NCBI RefSeq assembly: GCF_047675955.1
Contig: NC_132925.1
Coordinates: 18,376,688-18,440,687 of the forward strand
Direction: 5' to 3'
From: Chlorocebus sabaeus
Lineage: Eukaryota > Chordata > Mammalia > Primates > Cercopithecidae
Length of the DNA stretch: 64,000 nt
The stretch's first letter is position 1; each line of letters begins with the position of its first letter. Positions 12,640 through 24,436 of the stretch are shown piece after piece. Position numbers and translations under genes: made by a program. The notes below the pieces were generated by a model. That model was not told the DNA's origin, did no database searches, and worked only from the letters and a program-made list of their open reading frames with translations.

Positions 12640-14418
12640 TATAAAATATGTTGGTTTCCTAGTACATATAAAAGTTATGTTTACTCTTTATTATGGTCCA
12701 CTGATTGTACAATAACATTATGCCAAAAAACAAAGTATATATCTTAATTTAAGAATAATTTATTGCTAAACAATGTTAACAATCATCTGAGACCAGGGAA
12801 TAGTGATCTTTTGTTGGTGGAGGGTCTTGCCTTCATGATGACGGCTTCGACCACCAGCTGATCAGGATGGCGTTTGCTGGAGGTTGGAGTGGCTGTGGCA
12901 ATTTCTTTAAAAAAGACAAAAATGAAGTCTGCCACATTGACTGAACCCTCGTTTCACAAAAGGTTTCTCTGTAGCATGTGGCACTGTTCGAGAGCATTCT
13001 ACCCATAGTAGAACTTCCTTCAAAATTAGAATCAAACCTCTCAAACCTGCCGCTGCTTTAACAACTTAGTTTATGCAATGCTCTAAATCCTTTGTTGTCA
13101 TTTCAACAATGTTCACAGCATCCTCAGCAGGAGTGGACTTTATCTCAAAAAAACAATTTCTTTACTCATTCATAAGAAACAACTCTTCTATTCAAGTTTT
13201 ATCACAGTATTGCAGCAATGCTGTCACATCTTCAGGCTCCATTTCTAATTTTAGGTCTCGTTATCTCTGCCACATGTGCAGTTTCTTAATCCACTGAACT
13301 ATGGAGCTTTTCAAAGTCATCCATGGAATGAGCTTCTTCCAAACTCCTGTTATTTTTGATATTTTGACCTCCTCCCACCCATAATGAATGTTCCTAATGG
13401 CATTTAGAATTATAAATTCTTTCCAGAAAGTTTTAGTTTTCTCAGATCCATCCAAAGAATCACTAATGATGGCAGCTATTACCTTATGAAATGTATTTCT
13501 TATATAATAAGACTAGAAAGTCAAAATTACTACCTGATTCACAGACTGCAGAAGAGGATGTTGTGTTACCAGATATGAAAACAACATGAATCTCCTTATA
13601 CATCTCTATCGAAGATCTAGGGTGAACAGGCATATTGTCAATGAGCAATAATATTTTGAAATAAATCGGGATTTTTTTTTTTGAGCAATAGGTCTCAACA
13701 ATGGGCTTACAATATTGAGTAAACCATGCTGTAAATAGGTGCGCTGTCACCTCAGTTTTCCTTTTTTAATTCTCCATATAAGCAGTAAGGCTGTTTTGCT
13801 TATCATTTGTGTGTTCACTAGAGAAAAACTTTTCATTTCTTTTGCATTTGCAGCTTGGATAACTGACACAAGAGGCGCAGGCTTCTGCCTATCTCGGCTT
13901 TTGACATGACTTCCTCAATAGGCTTAATCATTTCTAGTTTACAATTTAAAGTGAGAGATGTGTGACTCTTTTACTTGATCACTTAGAGTCCACTATGGCG
14001 TTATTAGTTGGCTTAATTTCAATATTTTTTTTGGCTCAGGGAATAGAGAGGCCCAAGAAGAGAGAGAAAGAAATGAGAGAACAGCTGATCAGTGGAGCAG
14101 TCAGAGCACACACAACATTTATTAATTGTCTGCTGTCTTATAAGGGTGCAGTTTGTAGCACCCCAAAACAATTACAATAGTAACATCAAAGATCACTGAT
14201 CACAGACTATCGTAACAGAGTGAACAATAACGAAAAGTTTTGAAATATTGTGGCACAAAACCATGACATAGAGACAGAAAGTGAGCACATGTTGTTTGAA
14301 AAATGGTATGGATAGACTTATTTGACACAGGGTTGTCACAAATCTTCAATTTGTAAAAAACACAATATCTGTGAAGTACACTAAAGTGAAATGCAATAAA
14401 ATGTGATATACCTATGTA
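12640..14418 (-). mobile_element. Tigger1 DNA transposon fossil (pogo/Tc1-mariner superfamily)
   Basis: The right end, gcaataaaatgtgatatacc, is a mutated Tigger1 terminal inverted repeat. Internal minus-strand text matches the 5' non-coding region, the helix-turn-helix part (about 13780-13985), the DDE part (about 13480-13750), the C-terminal part (13060-13455) and the 3' non-coding end. About 1.8 kb of an expected 2.4 kb remains. A deletion near 13760-13780 removes the middle of the transposase, and the left terminal repeat is missing or decayed. Confidence 0.93.
13060..13985 (-). pseudogene. Tigger1 transposase pseudogene
   Basis: Two residual minus-strand frames show the family. 13484-13750 contains TAHLFTAWFTQY and LLLIDNMPVHP, which holds one catalytic aspartate of the DDE triad. 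13261-13455 contains KTKTFWKEF and WEEVKISKITGVWKKLIP, from the region after the catalytic domain. The segment between the DNA-binding region and the DDE core is deleted near 13770. The motif expected to hold the last acidic residue is disrupted between the two frames. It cannot encode an active enzyme. Confidence 0.9.
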
Positions 14419-15268
14419 TAAAATGGATGTAAGCAAGACAGACGGACAGAGTCATCACACGTGGCAGTATTGTAATAGCACAGAAACGAGACAATAAAGA
14501 AATGATTCTCAAACATTTTTGTGTTTTTTATAATACACTTTAAATATTAGATATTTTAGCACCATTATCTAAAACAAGAAGACACAAGAGTATTAAATAA
14601 GATGTCAATAATTCCAACAAAATTACTACTATAGTATAATAACATTTTATAATGTCTGTAAAAGTATCCATGATTAATGAAATCTTTTCTTTGCTGTCCC
14701 TCATAGTGTTTCTGTCTTAACAGAACTGCTCACTGATATGAACAAGCTCTCTTATGTATTTATGAGACAGAATTTTAATATTTTTGGTACCAGTTCAATG
14801 TTATGGTACCAAACAATGTTTGTTATGGTATTTTATAGCCCTGAATTACATGAGATGAAAAATCACAGGATACAGACCTCAACAACAACACAAGTGACTA
14901 GAATGAGAGATGTTTATTAGGGAAGAATCCATGGAACTTGATGACAACTTGATAATAAGTTGGATACAGGGAGTGAGGATAATGGCCGTGCCATAGATGA
15001 TAGTATGAAGCCTGGAGATGTTGAATGTCTTCCTGTTGGTCTTAGTATACGCTTGGGAGTCTTGAGCCCGGACTATAAAACCCTATGATAGCTGACCCTG
15101 ACTATTACAGAAGCGAAAGCTGATATCAGTTGAATATTTTGACTCACTTCTTCTAGAATATAATATCTCCTTGATTTTTACCATACTACACTCTCTCTCC
15201 TCTTCTCCCAATTGCTTTCTTTCTTCTCTTTCTTTTATCCTCCCTTTCCACTCCTTTCTAAGACAAGT
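14419..15268. other. Unassigned intergenic sequence
   Basis: No gene recognised. 14489-14600 weakly resembles a decayed hAT-type element (gattctcaaacatttttg) but is too diverged to call. Confidence 0.45.
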
Positions 15269-15850
15269 AAGTGCTGTCCAACTGGTAGCACTAGCCATGT
15301 GACTATTGAGTGCCTAAAATGTATATAGTCTGAACTACAATGTGCTCTAAGTGTAGTAAACCCACCAGATTTCTTTTATTATTATTATTATACTTTAAGT
15401 TTTAGGTACCTGTGCATAACGTGCAGGTTTGTTACATATGTATACATGTGCCATGTTGGTGTGCTGCACCCATCAACTCGTCATTTGCATTAGGTATATC
15501 TCCTTATGCTATCCCTCCCCCCTCTCCCCACCCCATGACAGGCCCTGGTGTGTGATGTTCCCCATCCTGTGTCCAAGTGTTCTCATTGTTCAATTCCTAC
15601 CTGTGAGTGAGAACATGTGGTGTTTGTAAACCAACCAGATTTCTAAGGCGAGGTGAGATTAAAATAAAGTAAAATATCCTATTAATTTTTTACATTATTA
15701 CATGTTGAAATGATAATATTTCGGATATATTAAGTTAAATAAATATATCGTTAAAATTAATTCACATTTTTATTATTTTTAATTAGGTTAGTAGAATATA
15801 TTAAATTACATATGTAGCTTACATTATAGTTTTATTGGACAGCATTGCTC
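15269..15850. mobile_element. Small hAT-like non-autonomous DNA transposon, split by an L1 tail
   Basis: The left end gtgctgtccaa (15271) and right end ttggacagcat (15835-15845) are inverted complements. The interior has the phrases gactattgagtgcc, agtctgaactacaatgtgct and catgttgaaatgataatatt, known from a primate family with cagtgctgtccaatagaa ends. Without the inserted L1 it is about 310 bp. The family name was not recalled with certainty. Confidence 0.75.
15375..15625 (-). mobile_element. Very short L1 3'-end insertion with target-site duplication
   Basis: Only the last 250 bp or so of an L1PA-type element, minus strand (actttaagttttaggtacct). It is flanked by a 19-bp direct repeat, gtaaacccaccagatttct at 15356-15374 and gtaaaccaaccagatttct at 15626-15644 (one mismatch). 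The duplicated target is the body of the older DNA transposon. Confidence 0.93.
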
Positions 15851-15995
15851 TAGATTTTCTTATCTATACATTCTCCCTAGGCTTCAGCACCACCTCTAAC
15901 TAATTGATACGTAAATATATATCTTCACATGAAATACATTCAGACATCATTGCTAAGCCTCAAACTTTCTAAACGTCTTCTTTTAGAAGTCTCAG

Positions 15996-16288
15996 GGTCA
16001 GGCACTGTGGCTCACACCTGTAATCCCAGGGCTTTGGGAGGCTGAGGTGGGAGGATCACTTGGGGCCAGGAGTTCCAGATCAGCCTAAGCAACACAGTGA
16101 GATCCAGTTTCTAAAAAAAAATATTTTTTATAATTAGCTGGGCATGGTGGTGTGCACCTAACTACTTGGGAGGCTGAGGTGGAAGGATTGCTTAAGCCCA
16201 GGAGTTGAAGGTAAAAGTGAGCTTTTATCATACCTTTGCAATCCAGCCTGGGTGACAAAAAAAACACTGTCTCTGGAAAAAAAAAAAT
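15996..16288 (+). mobile_element. AluJ-like element
   Basis: Diverged Alu with J-type features (gatcacttggggccaggag, aacacagtgagatcc) and A-rich tail. Confidence 0.9.
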
Positions 16289-16565
16289 GTGCCTCATACT
16301 CAGCATGTGTGAAATCAAACTTATTTCCTGCTGTCCTCTCTCTTCAAACCTAATCCTGTTCCATGGTCCAGTCTGAGTGAGTGTCATCACCACCCTCTTG
16401 CATAAGCCAGAATTATAGACCCTTCTTTGAACCCTACATCCAACCCAGCACACAGTTCTGCTCATTCTACTTAAATACTTCTCCAATTTGTCCATTCCAT
16501 TCTTATCTCCACCAACTACTACATGCTACTGTAATCTCTTTCCTAGAAATTTTCAATAGTTAGTC

Positions 16566-16965
16566 TGCTATATTAGTCCATTCTCACACTGCTGTAGAGA
16601 ACTGCCCTGGGTAATTTATAAAGGGAAGAGTTTTAATTGACTCACAGCTCTGCATGGCTGGAGACACCACACAAAACTTACAATCAAGGCAGAATGGGAA
16701 GCAAACATGTCCTCCCTCACATGGCAGCAGGAGAGAGAAGTGCTGAGCAAATGAGGAAAAGCCCCTTATAAAAGCATCAGATTTCATGAGAACCCGCTCA
16801 CTATCATGAGAACAACATGGGGAAACTGTTCCCATGATTTAATCACCTCCCACAAAGTCCTTTCCCTTCTCCAGCATGTGGGGATTACAATTTGGATTAC
16901 AATTCAAGATGAGATTTGGGTGGGAACATAGAGCCAGCCTATATCATCTATCCACAACCAATTTT
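16566..16965 (-). mobile_element. Solo MaLR LTR (MST/THE1 type)
   Basis: Reads as the reverse complement of an MST/THE1 LTR: tattagtccattctcacact at the left, gggtaatttataaaggga, cactatcatgagaacaacat, and caagatgagatttgggtggg near the right end. No internal MaLR sequence flanks it. Confidence 0.9.
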
Positions 16966-17014
16966 CTAACTTCCAATATATTCTGCATTATTCAGTCAGA
17001 TTTGGTTTTCAATG

Positions 17015-17303
17015 GGTTTGTTTTTTGCTTTGTTTTTTGTCACCCAAGCTGGAGTGCAGTGGCATGATCTTGGCTCATTGCAACCCCGCCTTCCAGGCCT
17101 AAAAGATTCTCCCACCTCAGCCTCTCGAGTGGCTGGGATTACAGGCGCACACCACCATGCCTGCCTAATTTTTTGTGTGTTTTAGTAGAGACGGGGTTTC
17201 ACCATGTTGCCCAGGGTGGTTTCAAACTCCTGAGCTCAGACAGTCTGCCCATCTCGGCCTCCCAAAGTGCTGGAATTACAGGCTGAGCCACCACATGTGG
17301 CCC
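17015..17303 (-). mobile_element. Alu (S/J), minus strand
   Basis: Starts with a T-rich tail and gtcacccaagctggagtgca and ends ggctgagccaccacatgtgg. Full length, with small indels. Confidence 0.9.
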
Positions 17304-17309
17304 GGATTT

Positions 17310-17650
17310 TTACAAAATGAGAATCTAATCATGTCAACCTTCTTTATCAAAACCTTCCATGGGTTCTCATTGCTCTTAGAATAAAGAGTCAAATTATTTA
17401 TATTGTTTATAATACTACTTGTTGTCTCTTCCCTGTTCACCTCTCTTGCACAATTTTCCCCAACTCTCTTTGCCTAACTGACCCTCTTTCAGTACCTTGA
17501 ACTTGCCATGTTCCCTCCGGAAATAAGGCCTTTATTATATAGATTCTCCTCACAACTCGCTCACTCTACCCTTCCCTGGTAACTTCTCTTCAGTCTCCAG
17601 ATTTCAGCTCAGTTATCACTTATTCAAGGAAATCTTTCTGTTAAGGTCCC
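17310..17650 (+). mobile_element. L2 LINE fragment
   Basis: L2 3'-region phrases in order: aaaaccttccatgggttctc, ttgctcttagaataaag, tttcagctcagttatcactt, aaggaaatctttctg. Ancient and non-coding. Confidence 0.75.
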
Positions 17651-17694
17651 CCCCCGCCACGCCACTGTGACTCACCATAAGTAATAGTGGTGGT

Positions 17695-17968
17695 GGTGAC
17701 AACATTTAGTATTTATCAAGCACTTAGTATGTAATAGGCTTTTTTCTTGTGCTTTACACATAATAATGTAGTAAATCTTTAAAACTATCTTTTTTAATCT
17801 CCATTTTTGGAACATAATTCATTATAATATACATTATTCTTTGAGAAAATTAAAGATCAGAGAGGTTAAGTAATTTTCCCAAGAGCAGCTAGAAAGTGAT
17901 AGAGCTAAGATTCAAAATTAGGCATCCTGATTCCAGAGTTCATGGGGTTAACTGCTACATTATACGAT
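17695..17968 (-). mobile_element. MIR SINE
   Basis: Minus-strand MIR with core and tRNA-derived end (cagagaggttaagtaatttt, gctagaaagtgatagagct, ttaactgctacattatac). Confidence 0.8.
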
Positions 17969-19214
17969 CTTTTCAGACTAGCCTACACCTCTTTATTACA
18001 AGTTTTAGATCTCCAGGGACCTTCATAATAGAGAAGTTGTACTTTCACAGCATTTGGGTGATTGGTTAATGTCTTTCTCTTATGCCTTGCCCCAAATTCT
18101 TTAAGGGGAGGTGCAGATACCATATCTACTTTTGTTTATTGCTTAATCATGGTGCCTAGAATTGTGGCTGGCATAAAGTGGACATATAATATATTTGGAG
18201 GAAAGGATACAAAATAAATGTATGCATATATGAAAGAAGAAAGAAAGAAGGGAAAGAAGGAAAGAAAAAAGTGAAAGAAAGTAGGTTCCATGTCTCTAGT
18301 TATGAATATCTCTGTTGGGCACAGCTTGGTCTACCATATTCTATCTTGGTTCCTACATTTACCTTAGGAAATTTGACTTTTACTCTGCCTACAATAAAAT
18401 CAAACATCCTTTCTGTTATGTACCTAATGACTTTAGAACTCCTCCTGAGCAATTACTTGATTATGAATAGCTGATTCATTTAATATTTATTTCAGGCAGA
18501 AATATCAAAATTGTATCACCAGTGAGTAATTTACCCATCACATAATGACGAATACCATGTTCTCTAATACATCCTACATCCAGCAAGACTGGAGACTAGT
18601 TTTCATTCCTCTAAAACTTCCTGGCTTTTATGTCTCTGGTATTTTGCTTGTCATTCCATTTCCAACCCTTCTTTGCTGAGAAAATGTCTACATATCTTTC
18701 AAAGTGAAGATTAAATGTCATCTCCCAGTCTTACACAGATGCTAAGCTTAATTGTAGGATATTTTGATATGATTATACTATTAAACATATGGCTATGCCC
18801 TTGTTATTAAGGTTGGACTCTTCCCTGAAGAGCTGGCCATTCCTAGTGTCAATTACATAAGGGAAGAGCTAAGCCCTAAACAACAAAAAGGAGTGAGTCT
18901 CCTGCCTGCTCTTCTGTCCCTCAGACTCTTGGAAATGGATCTCTGGAGCTGAGCTATGCCAGATGACTAGGAAAAGGCAGCATCTGTCTTTCAGAGGCAG
19001 ATGTGGATATGGGTAAGGGGGTCTCACTGTAGCAAACCATAAGCACAAGATGAGCAACTCAGTCATATAAACCAGATTATCACGATCAGCAGCTTTCATG
19101 CTATTAATATTTTAACACCCTGATCTGTCACAATTGGTTATGAGATGCATCACAACTGAAGTGTTACTAATAACAACGTTCCATAATTGAAATATGACTA
19201 ACTTTTTAAAAAGT
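17969..19214. other. Unassigned intergenic sequence with GAAA-rich tract
   Basis: 18232-18290 is a (GAAA)n-like simple repeat. The remainder holds no gene or repeat I can name. Confidence 0.5.
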
Positions 19215-19224
19215 AAGTATAGTG

Positions 19225-19528
19225 GGCCGGTCGTGGTGGCTCACACTTGTAATCTCAGCCCTTTGGGAGGCTGAGGCAGGTGGATCACGATGTCAGGAGA
19301 TCAAGACCATCCTGGCCAATATAGTGAAACCCTGTCTCTACAAAAAAATACAAAAATTAGCCAGGCGTGGTGGCGCATGCGAATAGTCAGCTACTCAGGA
19401 GGCTGAGGCAGGAGAATCACTTGAACCGGGGAAGCAGAGGTTGCAGTGAGCCAAGATAGCACCACTGCACTCCAGCCTGGGCAACAGAGCAAGACTCCAT
19501 CTCCAGGGTGAAAAAAAAAAAAAAAAGA
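19225..19528 (+). mobile_element. AluS-like element with target-site duplication
   Basis: Complete Alu flanked by the 10-bp direct repeat aagtatagtg at 19215-19224 and 19529-19538. Confidence 0.94.
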
Positions 19529-19750
19529 AAGTATAGTGGATTCCAGATTACTTCAGTGATACCTTCCTCACTCTTCTGCAAAACAATATGCTCTCTGTGG
19601 GAGAAAATGAAGAGGAATCAGAGCCAGTTAGCTAGCTAATGGGCAATTGTTCAAAACCTAGGGGGCACGTGGGAGTATGTCATGAAGTCATGTCACCTGC
19701 CAGCTTACCAGCTTTCTAAGTAGGGTGAAAGGGTTAAGAACTGTTCTTCT

Positions 19751-20048
19751 AGGCTGGGCTCAGTGGCTCATACCTATAATCGGATCACGAGGTCAGGAGA
19801 TCGAGACCATCCTGGCCAATATGGTGAAACCCTGTCTCTACTAACAAGAAAAAAAAAATACAAAAAATTAGCCGGGCGTGGTGGCAGGCGCCTGTAGTCC
19901 CAGCTGCTCGGGAGATTAAGGCAGGAGAATGGCGTGAACCCGGGAGGTGGAGCTTGCAGTGAGCCTAGATCACGCCACTGCACTCCATCCAGCCTGGGCG
20001 ACAGAGCGAGACTCTGTCTCAAAAAAAAAAAAAAAAAAAAAGAAGAAG
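19751..20048 (+). mobile_element. Alu with internal deletion and 15-bp target-site duplication
   Basis: The left monomer jumps from catacctataatc directly to ggatcacgagg, so roughly 30 bp of the usual cagcactttgggaggc segment is missing. It is flanked by aagaactgttcttct at 19736-19750 and 20049-20063. The undamaged duplication shows this was one insertion. Confidence 0.94.
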
Positions 20049-20063
20049 AAGAACTGTTCTTCT

Positions 20064-20344
20064 GGTTGTATATTACTGAATTTTGTTTCCAGTGGTTATC
20101 TCCTAGATCTAGTAAATGATCCTTCCTACTCTCCTCTGCTACCGGGGATCATCTGGGTGAGAGTGAATGTGAATGGAAGAGCAGTGCCTTCTTGCGGTCA
20201 CCATGGTTTGGGCAGCAGGTGTAACTACTTCCCCAAGGGGAAAATGAGTATCTGGGAAAAGGTTTGGAGGTTATAAGACCTCCATGGTGTTCACATGGAG
20301 GCTCCGTCTCAAAAAAAAAAAAAAAAGAAAAAAGAAAAAAAAAG
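20064..20344. other. Unassigned spacer ending in an isolated Alu tail
   Basis: 20064-20290 is unassigned. 20296-20344 is only the last few Alu bases (ggctccgtctc) with its A-rich tail, and no Alu body precedes it. It abuts the next L1. Confidence 0.7.
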
Positions 20345-22225
20345 AACCAGCAAATATTTATTTTTATTTAATTTTTAAGTTTAGGGATACATGTACAGGT
20401 TTGTTATATAGGTAAACTTGTGTTACGGGGGTTTGTCGTACAGATTATTTCATCACCCAGGTATAAACCTAGTACCCATTCATTATTTTTCTTGATCCTC
20501 TCCTACCTCCAACCTCCTACCCTCCACCCTTCACCTTCCAATGGACCCCAATGTGTGTTGTTGCCCTCTACATGTCCATGTGTTCTCATAGTTTAGCTCC
20601 CACTTGTAAGAGAGAACATATGGTATTTGGTTTTCTGTTCTTACATTTAGTTTGCTAAGGATAATGGCCTCCAGGTCCATCCATGTCTCTGCAAAGGACA
20701 TGATCTCATTTTTTATTGCTGCGTAGTATTCCACGGCATATATGTACCACATTTCCTTTATCCAGTCTAACATTCATGGGAATTTAGGTTAATTCCATGT
20801 TTTTGGTATTGTTTATAGTGCTACAATGAACATACATGTGCAGGTTAATGATAGAAACATTTATATTAGCTCAGGTATATACCCAGCAATGGGATTCCTG
20901 GGTCAAATGGTGTTTCTGTCTCTTGGTCTTAGAGGAATTTTCACACTGTCTTCCACAATGGTTGAGCTAATTTACACTCCCACCGACAATGTAAAAGTGT
21001 TCCTTTTTCTCCACAACCTCTCCAGCATCCTTGTGTTTTTACTTTTTAATAACCATTCTGACTGGTGTGAGATGGTATCTCATTGTGGTTTTGATTTGCA
21101 TTTCTCTGATGATCAGTGATGTTTAGCTTATTTTCATATGCTTGTTGACCTCATGTACATCTTCTCTTGAAAAGTGTCTGTTCATGTCCTTTGCCCACTT
21201 TTTAATGGGTTTGTTTTTCTCTCATAAATTTGTTTAAGTTCCTTATAGAAGTTGGATATTAGATCTTTGTCAGATGCATAGTTTGCAAATATTTTCTCAC
21301 ATTCTGCAGGTTTCCTGTTCACTCTATTGATGGTTTCTTTTGCTATGCAGAGAAGCCCTTTAGTTTAATTAGATCCCATTTGTCAATTTTTGCTTTTGCT
21401 TTTAGCATATTTGTCATGAAATCTTTGTCTGTTCCTATGTCCAGAATGGTATTGCCCAGATTGTCTTTCAAGATTTTTATAGTTTTGGGTTTTACATTTA
21501 AGTCTTTAATCTACCTTGAATTGATTTTTGTATATGGTTTAAGGAAGGTGTCCAGCTTCAGTCTTCTGCATATGGCTAGCCAGTTTTCCCAGCACCATTT
21601 TTTGAATAAGGAGTCCTTTCCCCGTTGCTTGTTTTGGTCAGTTTTGTTCAAGATCAGAGAGTTGTAGGTGTGGCCTTATTTCTGGGTTCTTTATTCTGTT
21701 CCATTGGTCTCTATGTCTGTTTTTGTACCAGTACCATGCTGTTTTGGTCACTGTAGTCCTGTAGTATCATTTGAAGTCAGATAGCATGATGCCTCCATCT
21801 TTGTTATTTTTGCTTAGGATTGCCTTATTTATTTAGGCTCTTTTTTGGCTCCATGTGAATTTTAAAATGTTTTTTACTAGTTCTGTGAAAAATGTCAATG
21901 GCAGTTTAATGGGAATAGCATTGAATCTATAAATTGCTTTGGACAGTATGGCCATTTTAACAGTATTGATTCTTCCTATCCATGAAAATTGATTTTTTTT
22001 ATTTGTTTGTGTCAACTTTGATTGCTTTGAGCAGTGTTTTGTAGTTCTCTTTGTGGAGCTCTTTCACCTCCCTGGTTAGCTGTATTCCTAGATATGTTAT
22101 TCTTTTTGTGGCAATTGTGAATGGGATTTGGTTCTTGGATTGACTGTTGGCATGTAGAAGTGTTGGTGATTTTAGCACATTGATTTTGTATCCTGAGACT
22201 TTACTGAAGTTATCAGCTTAAAGAG
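20345..22225 (-). mobile_element. 5'-truncated L1 (older L1PA/L1PB), minus strand
   Basis: Left end is the L1 3' UTR (ggatacatgtacaggtttgt, tttcatcacccaggtataaa). The sequence runs back through ORF2 and stops near 22225, after tgagactttactgaagtta. The residual frames are stop-ridden, so it is non-functional. Confidence 0.92.
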
Positions 22226-22525
22226 CTTTTCGGCAAACATGATCAGAAAAGAAAACCAATATTCATTACATTCAATTTGAGTTCTTGTTGTTTTATAACA
22301 ATCTCAGTTTAAAGCTACTTTTATTTCATAGGTTTAATCTTTTGTGTTACATAAAAGGCACTCAATATAATATTTGTTTATTGATTTCTCATCTATGTCA
22401 TATTAACATGCAGAATGTAGCATAAAGAATAAAGCAGTGAGTCAAACACAAAGTTGTTTTCCTGAAACTCAGATTTAATGGAGTCAGAACCTCGACAAAT
22501 TTATTTGAGATCAACTAAAGAAATG

Positions 22526-22642
22526 TCATCTTTAGAGCTATGAGAAGCCTTGGGAAGGTATATTAATTTCCTATTGCTGCCCTAACAAATTATCACAAAC
22601 TTAGTAGTTTAAAACAACAAAAATTTATTAGTTCACAGTTCT
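22526..22642 (+). repeat. Left arm of a 117-bp near-perfect inverted repeat
   Basis: Reverse complement of 23558-23674 with one mismatch in 117 positions by hand alignment. It carries 34 bp that belong to L2 flank and 83 bp that belong to an MLT1 LTR end, although no L2/MLT1 context surrounds it on its left. Breakpoints are sharp on both sides. Confidence 0.95.
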
Positions 22643-22649
22643 ATAACTT

Positions 22650-23112
22650 GGCATTCTGGCTTCATCCATTTTAGGGTACTTCCTGTAACTTCTATACCAC
22701 TGAATTTTCCTCCCACCAGGCCATTGCTAGACAATGTAGTCTAGTCTAAACCATAGAGACCCAGAGGACTCTTGACCAGTCACCCTTCTCTTTTCTACCT
22801 TCTTACTGCACCTAGATAATCTCATTCAGTTCTGGCACTTTATATGTGCTGATAACCTCTAATCTGCAGCCTTGTCTTTTATATTCAATTGCCTATGTGA
22901 CATCCCCACTCAGATAACTGATAGCTATCTCAAACACAATAAAGATAAAGTAGAACTCGTAGTTTTACCTCCTCACTTCCTGAAAGATTATTCCTCTTCC
23001 AATCTTCTTCAACTCAATAAATGCATCTTGATCCACTTTATTAAAAATTGATACAATGTTCCTTTTTAAAATGTAATAATAGTGTGTCATTTCTCTGCTT
23101 TAAAAATCTCTC
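22650..23112 (+). mobile_element. L2 LINE, first segment
   Basis: L2 phrases tctttctacc, caattgcctatgtgacatcc, ctatctcaaacacaataaag, and finally ctctgctttaaaaatctctc, which is the point where the MLT1 LTR enters. Confidence 0.7.
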
Positions 23113-23644
23113 GTTTGGCAGGCAGAATAATGGCCATCCAAAGATAACCTCATTCTAATCCTGGGAAACTGCAAATGTGTTGCAGATGGAATTAAGTGGC
23201 TAATCAGCTAACTTTAAAATAAAAAAATTATCCAGATGGGCCCAAAATAATTCTTTACATGTTGAAGACAGAAGCAGAAGAGTCTAAATCAAAATGATAC
23301 AGTGTGAGAAAATTTTTTTGTGTTTTTTTTTTTTACTTAAGCCATTCATTTTGGCTGGAAAATGTGAAAAAAATTTAACCAATCATTTCAGGGTTTGAAG
23401 ATAGAAGGGGGCCCATGAGCCAAGGAATAAGAGCAGACTCTAGAATCTAGGAAAAGTAAAGACTGTAAATTTCTCACCAGAGCTTCCAAAACAGAACCCA
23501 GCCCTGCTAACATCTTGGTTTTAGCTCAGTGAGACATATTTCAGACTTCTAAACCGCAGAACTGTGAACTAATAAATTTTTGTTGTTTTAAACTACTAAG
23601 TTTGTGATAATTTGTTAGGGCAGCAATAGGAAATTAATATACCC
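23113..23644 (+). mobile_element. MLT1 LTR (MaLR) inserted in the L2
   Basis: Starts with caggcagaataatggccatc. Typical MLT1 phrases follow: gccaaggaataagagcagac, acagaacccagccctgctaa, and the end aactactaagtttgtgataatt followed by ggcagcaataggaaattaat. The L2 sequence resumes immediately after. Confidence 0.85.
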
Positions 23645-23674
23645 TCCCAAGGCTTCTCATAGCTCTAAAGATGA
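23558..23674 (-). repeat. Right arm of the 117-bp inverted repeat
   Basis: This is the arm in its original context, since it crosses the MLT1 3' end (to about 23641) and continues into L2. It pairs with 22526-22642 across a 915-bp spacer. Confidence 0.95.
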
Positions 23675-24130
23675 AATACAAATTTCATAATCTCTGTTAC
23701 CAACCCAAAAAGATCAATTCTCCAAACCCATCACCAACAACTGTGGTCTGTCTTTTACGGGTTCCTCAAATATGCATAAGTGATTTCTGCCTTGAGGAAC
23801 TTTCACTACCTCTCCTCGGTAACCTACCGTGTTCATCTGTCATGGCTGACTTTTTCCTACTCATGTCTCAGCTTGACTGCTCACCTTTTCCTAAACATTT
23901 TTTCTAATCATTGTATCTAAAGTAACTCCCAGTCATTGTTTATCACATCTACCCTATCTTACCTCCAGCATAGCATGTAGTAATTTCTGCTTTTTTCTTC
24001 TTCATGTATTTATTTATATCTGCTTGCCTGCTTCCCTCGATTAGAATGTAAGTTCCATGAGAACAGAATCTATAATTATGATGGTAACACGTAGGCACCA
24101 TATAGTATTTACTGCATGAATAAATGACAC
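23645..24130 (+). mobile_element. L2 LINE, second segment to its 3' end
   Basis: Resumes with aaggcttctcatagctctaa and ends with the L2 tail phrases gattagaatgtaagttccat and ctgcatgaataaatgacac. Together with the first segment it makes one L2 split by the LTR. Confidence 0.8.
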
Positions 24131-24436
24131 AATAAGTGGAAGCTGATTTGTAGTTCTGAATATAAGGACTTTTCATAATTGTAAAGAAAGCATAAAAGTT
24201 TTCAAAAATTTGTAGGAAAATTAGAGTAACAAGAAATGAGTTGCATGATTTTTTTCACTGACTCCTATGAATCTTTTCACTGATCCTACATTATTTCCTG
24301 GGTAAGAGCAATATTCATCATTCTTCATCTGGTGGAGGTTTTCCCCCAGTGAATCCTGATAAGCTCTCCTAAACAAATGGAGACTTGAAACTGGTGGGCA
24401 ATCAATTAATCAGTAGGAGTCATAACACCATAAAAG

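Noticed and set aside
19736..19750. Steroid-receptor element suggested by agaactgttct
   Set aside because: Half-site spacing is wrong and the sequence is simply an Alu target duplication.
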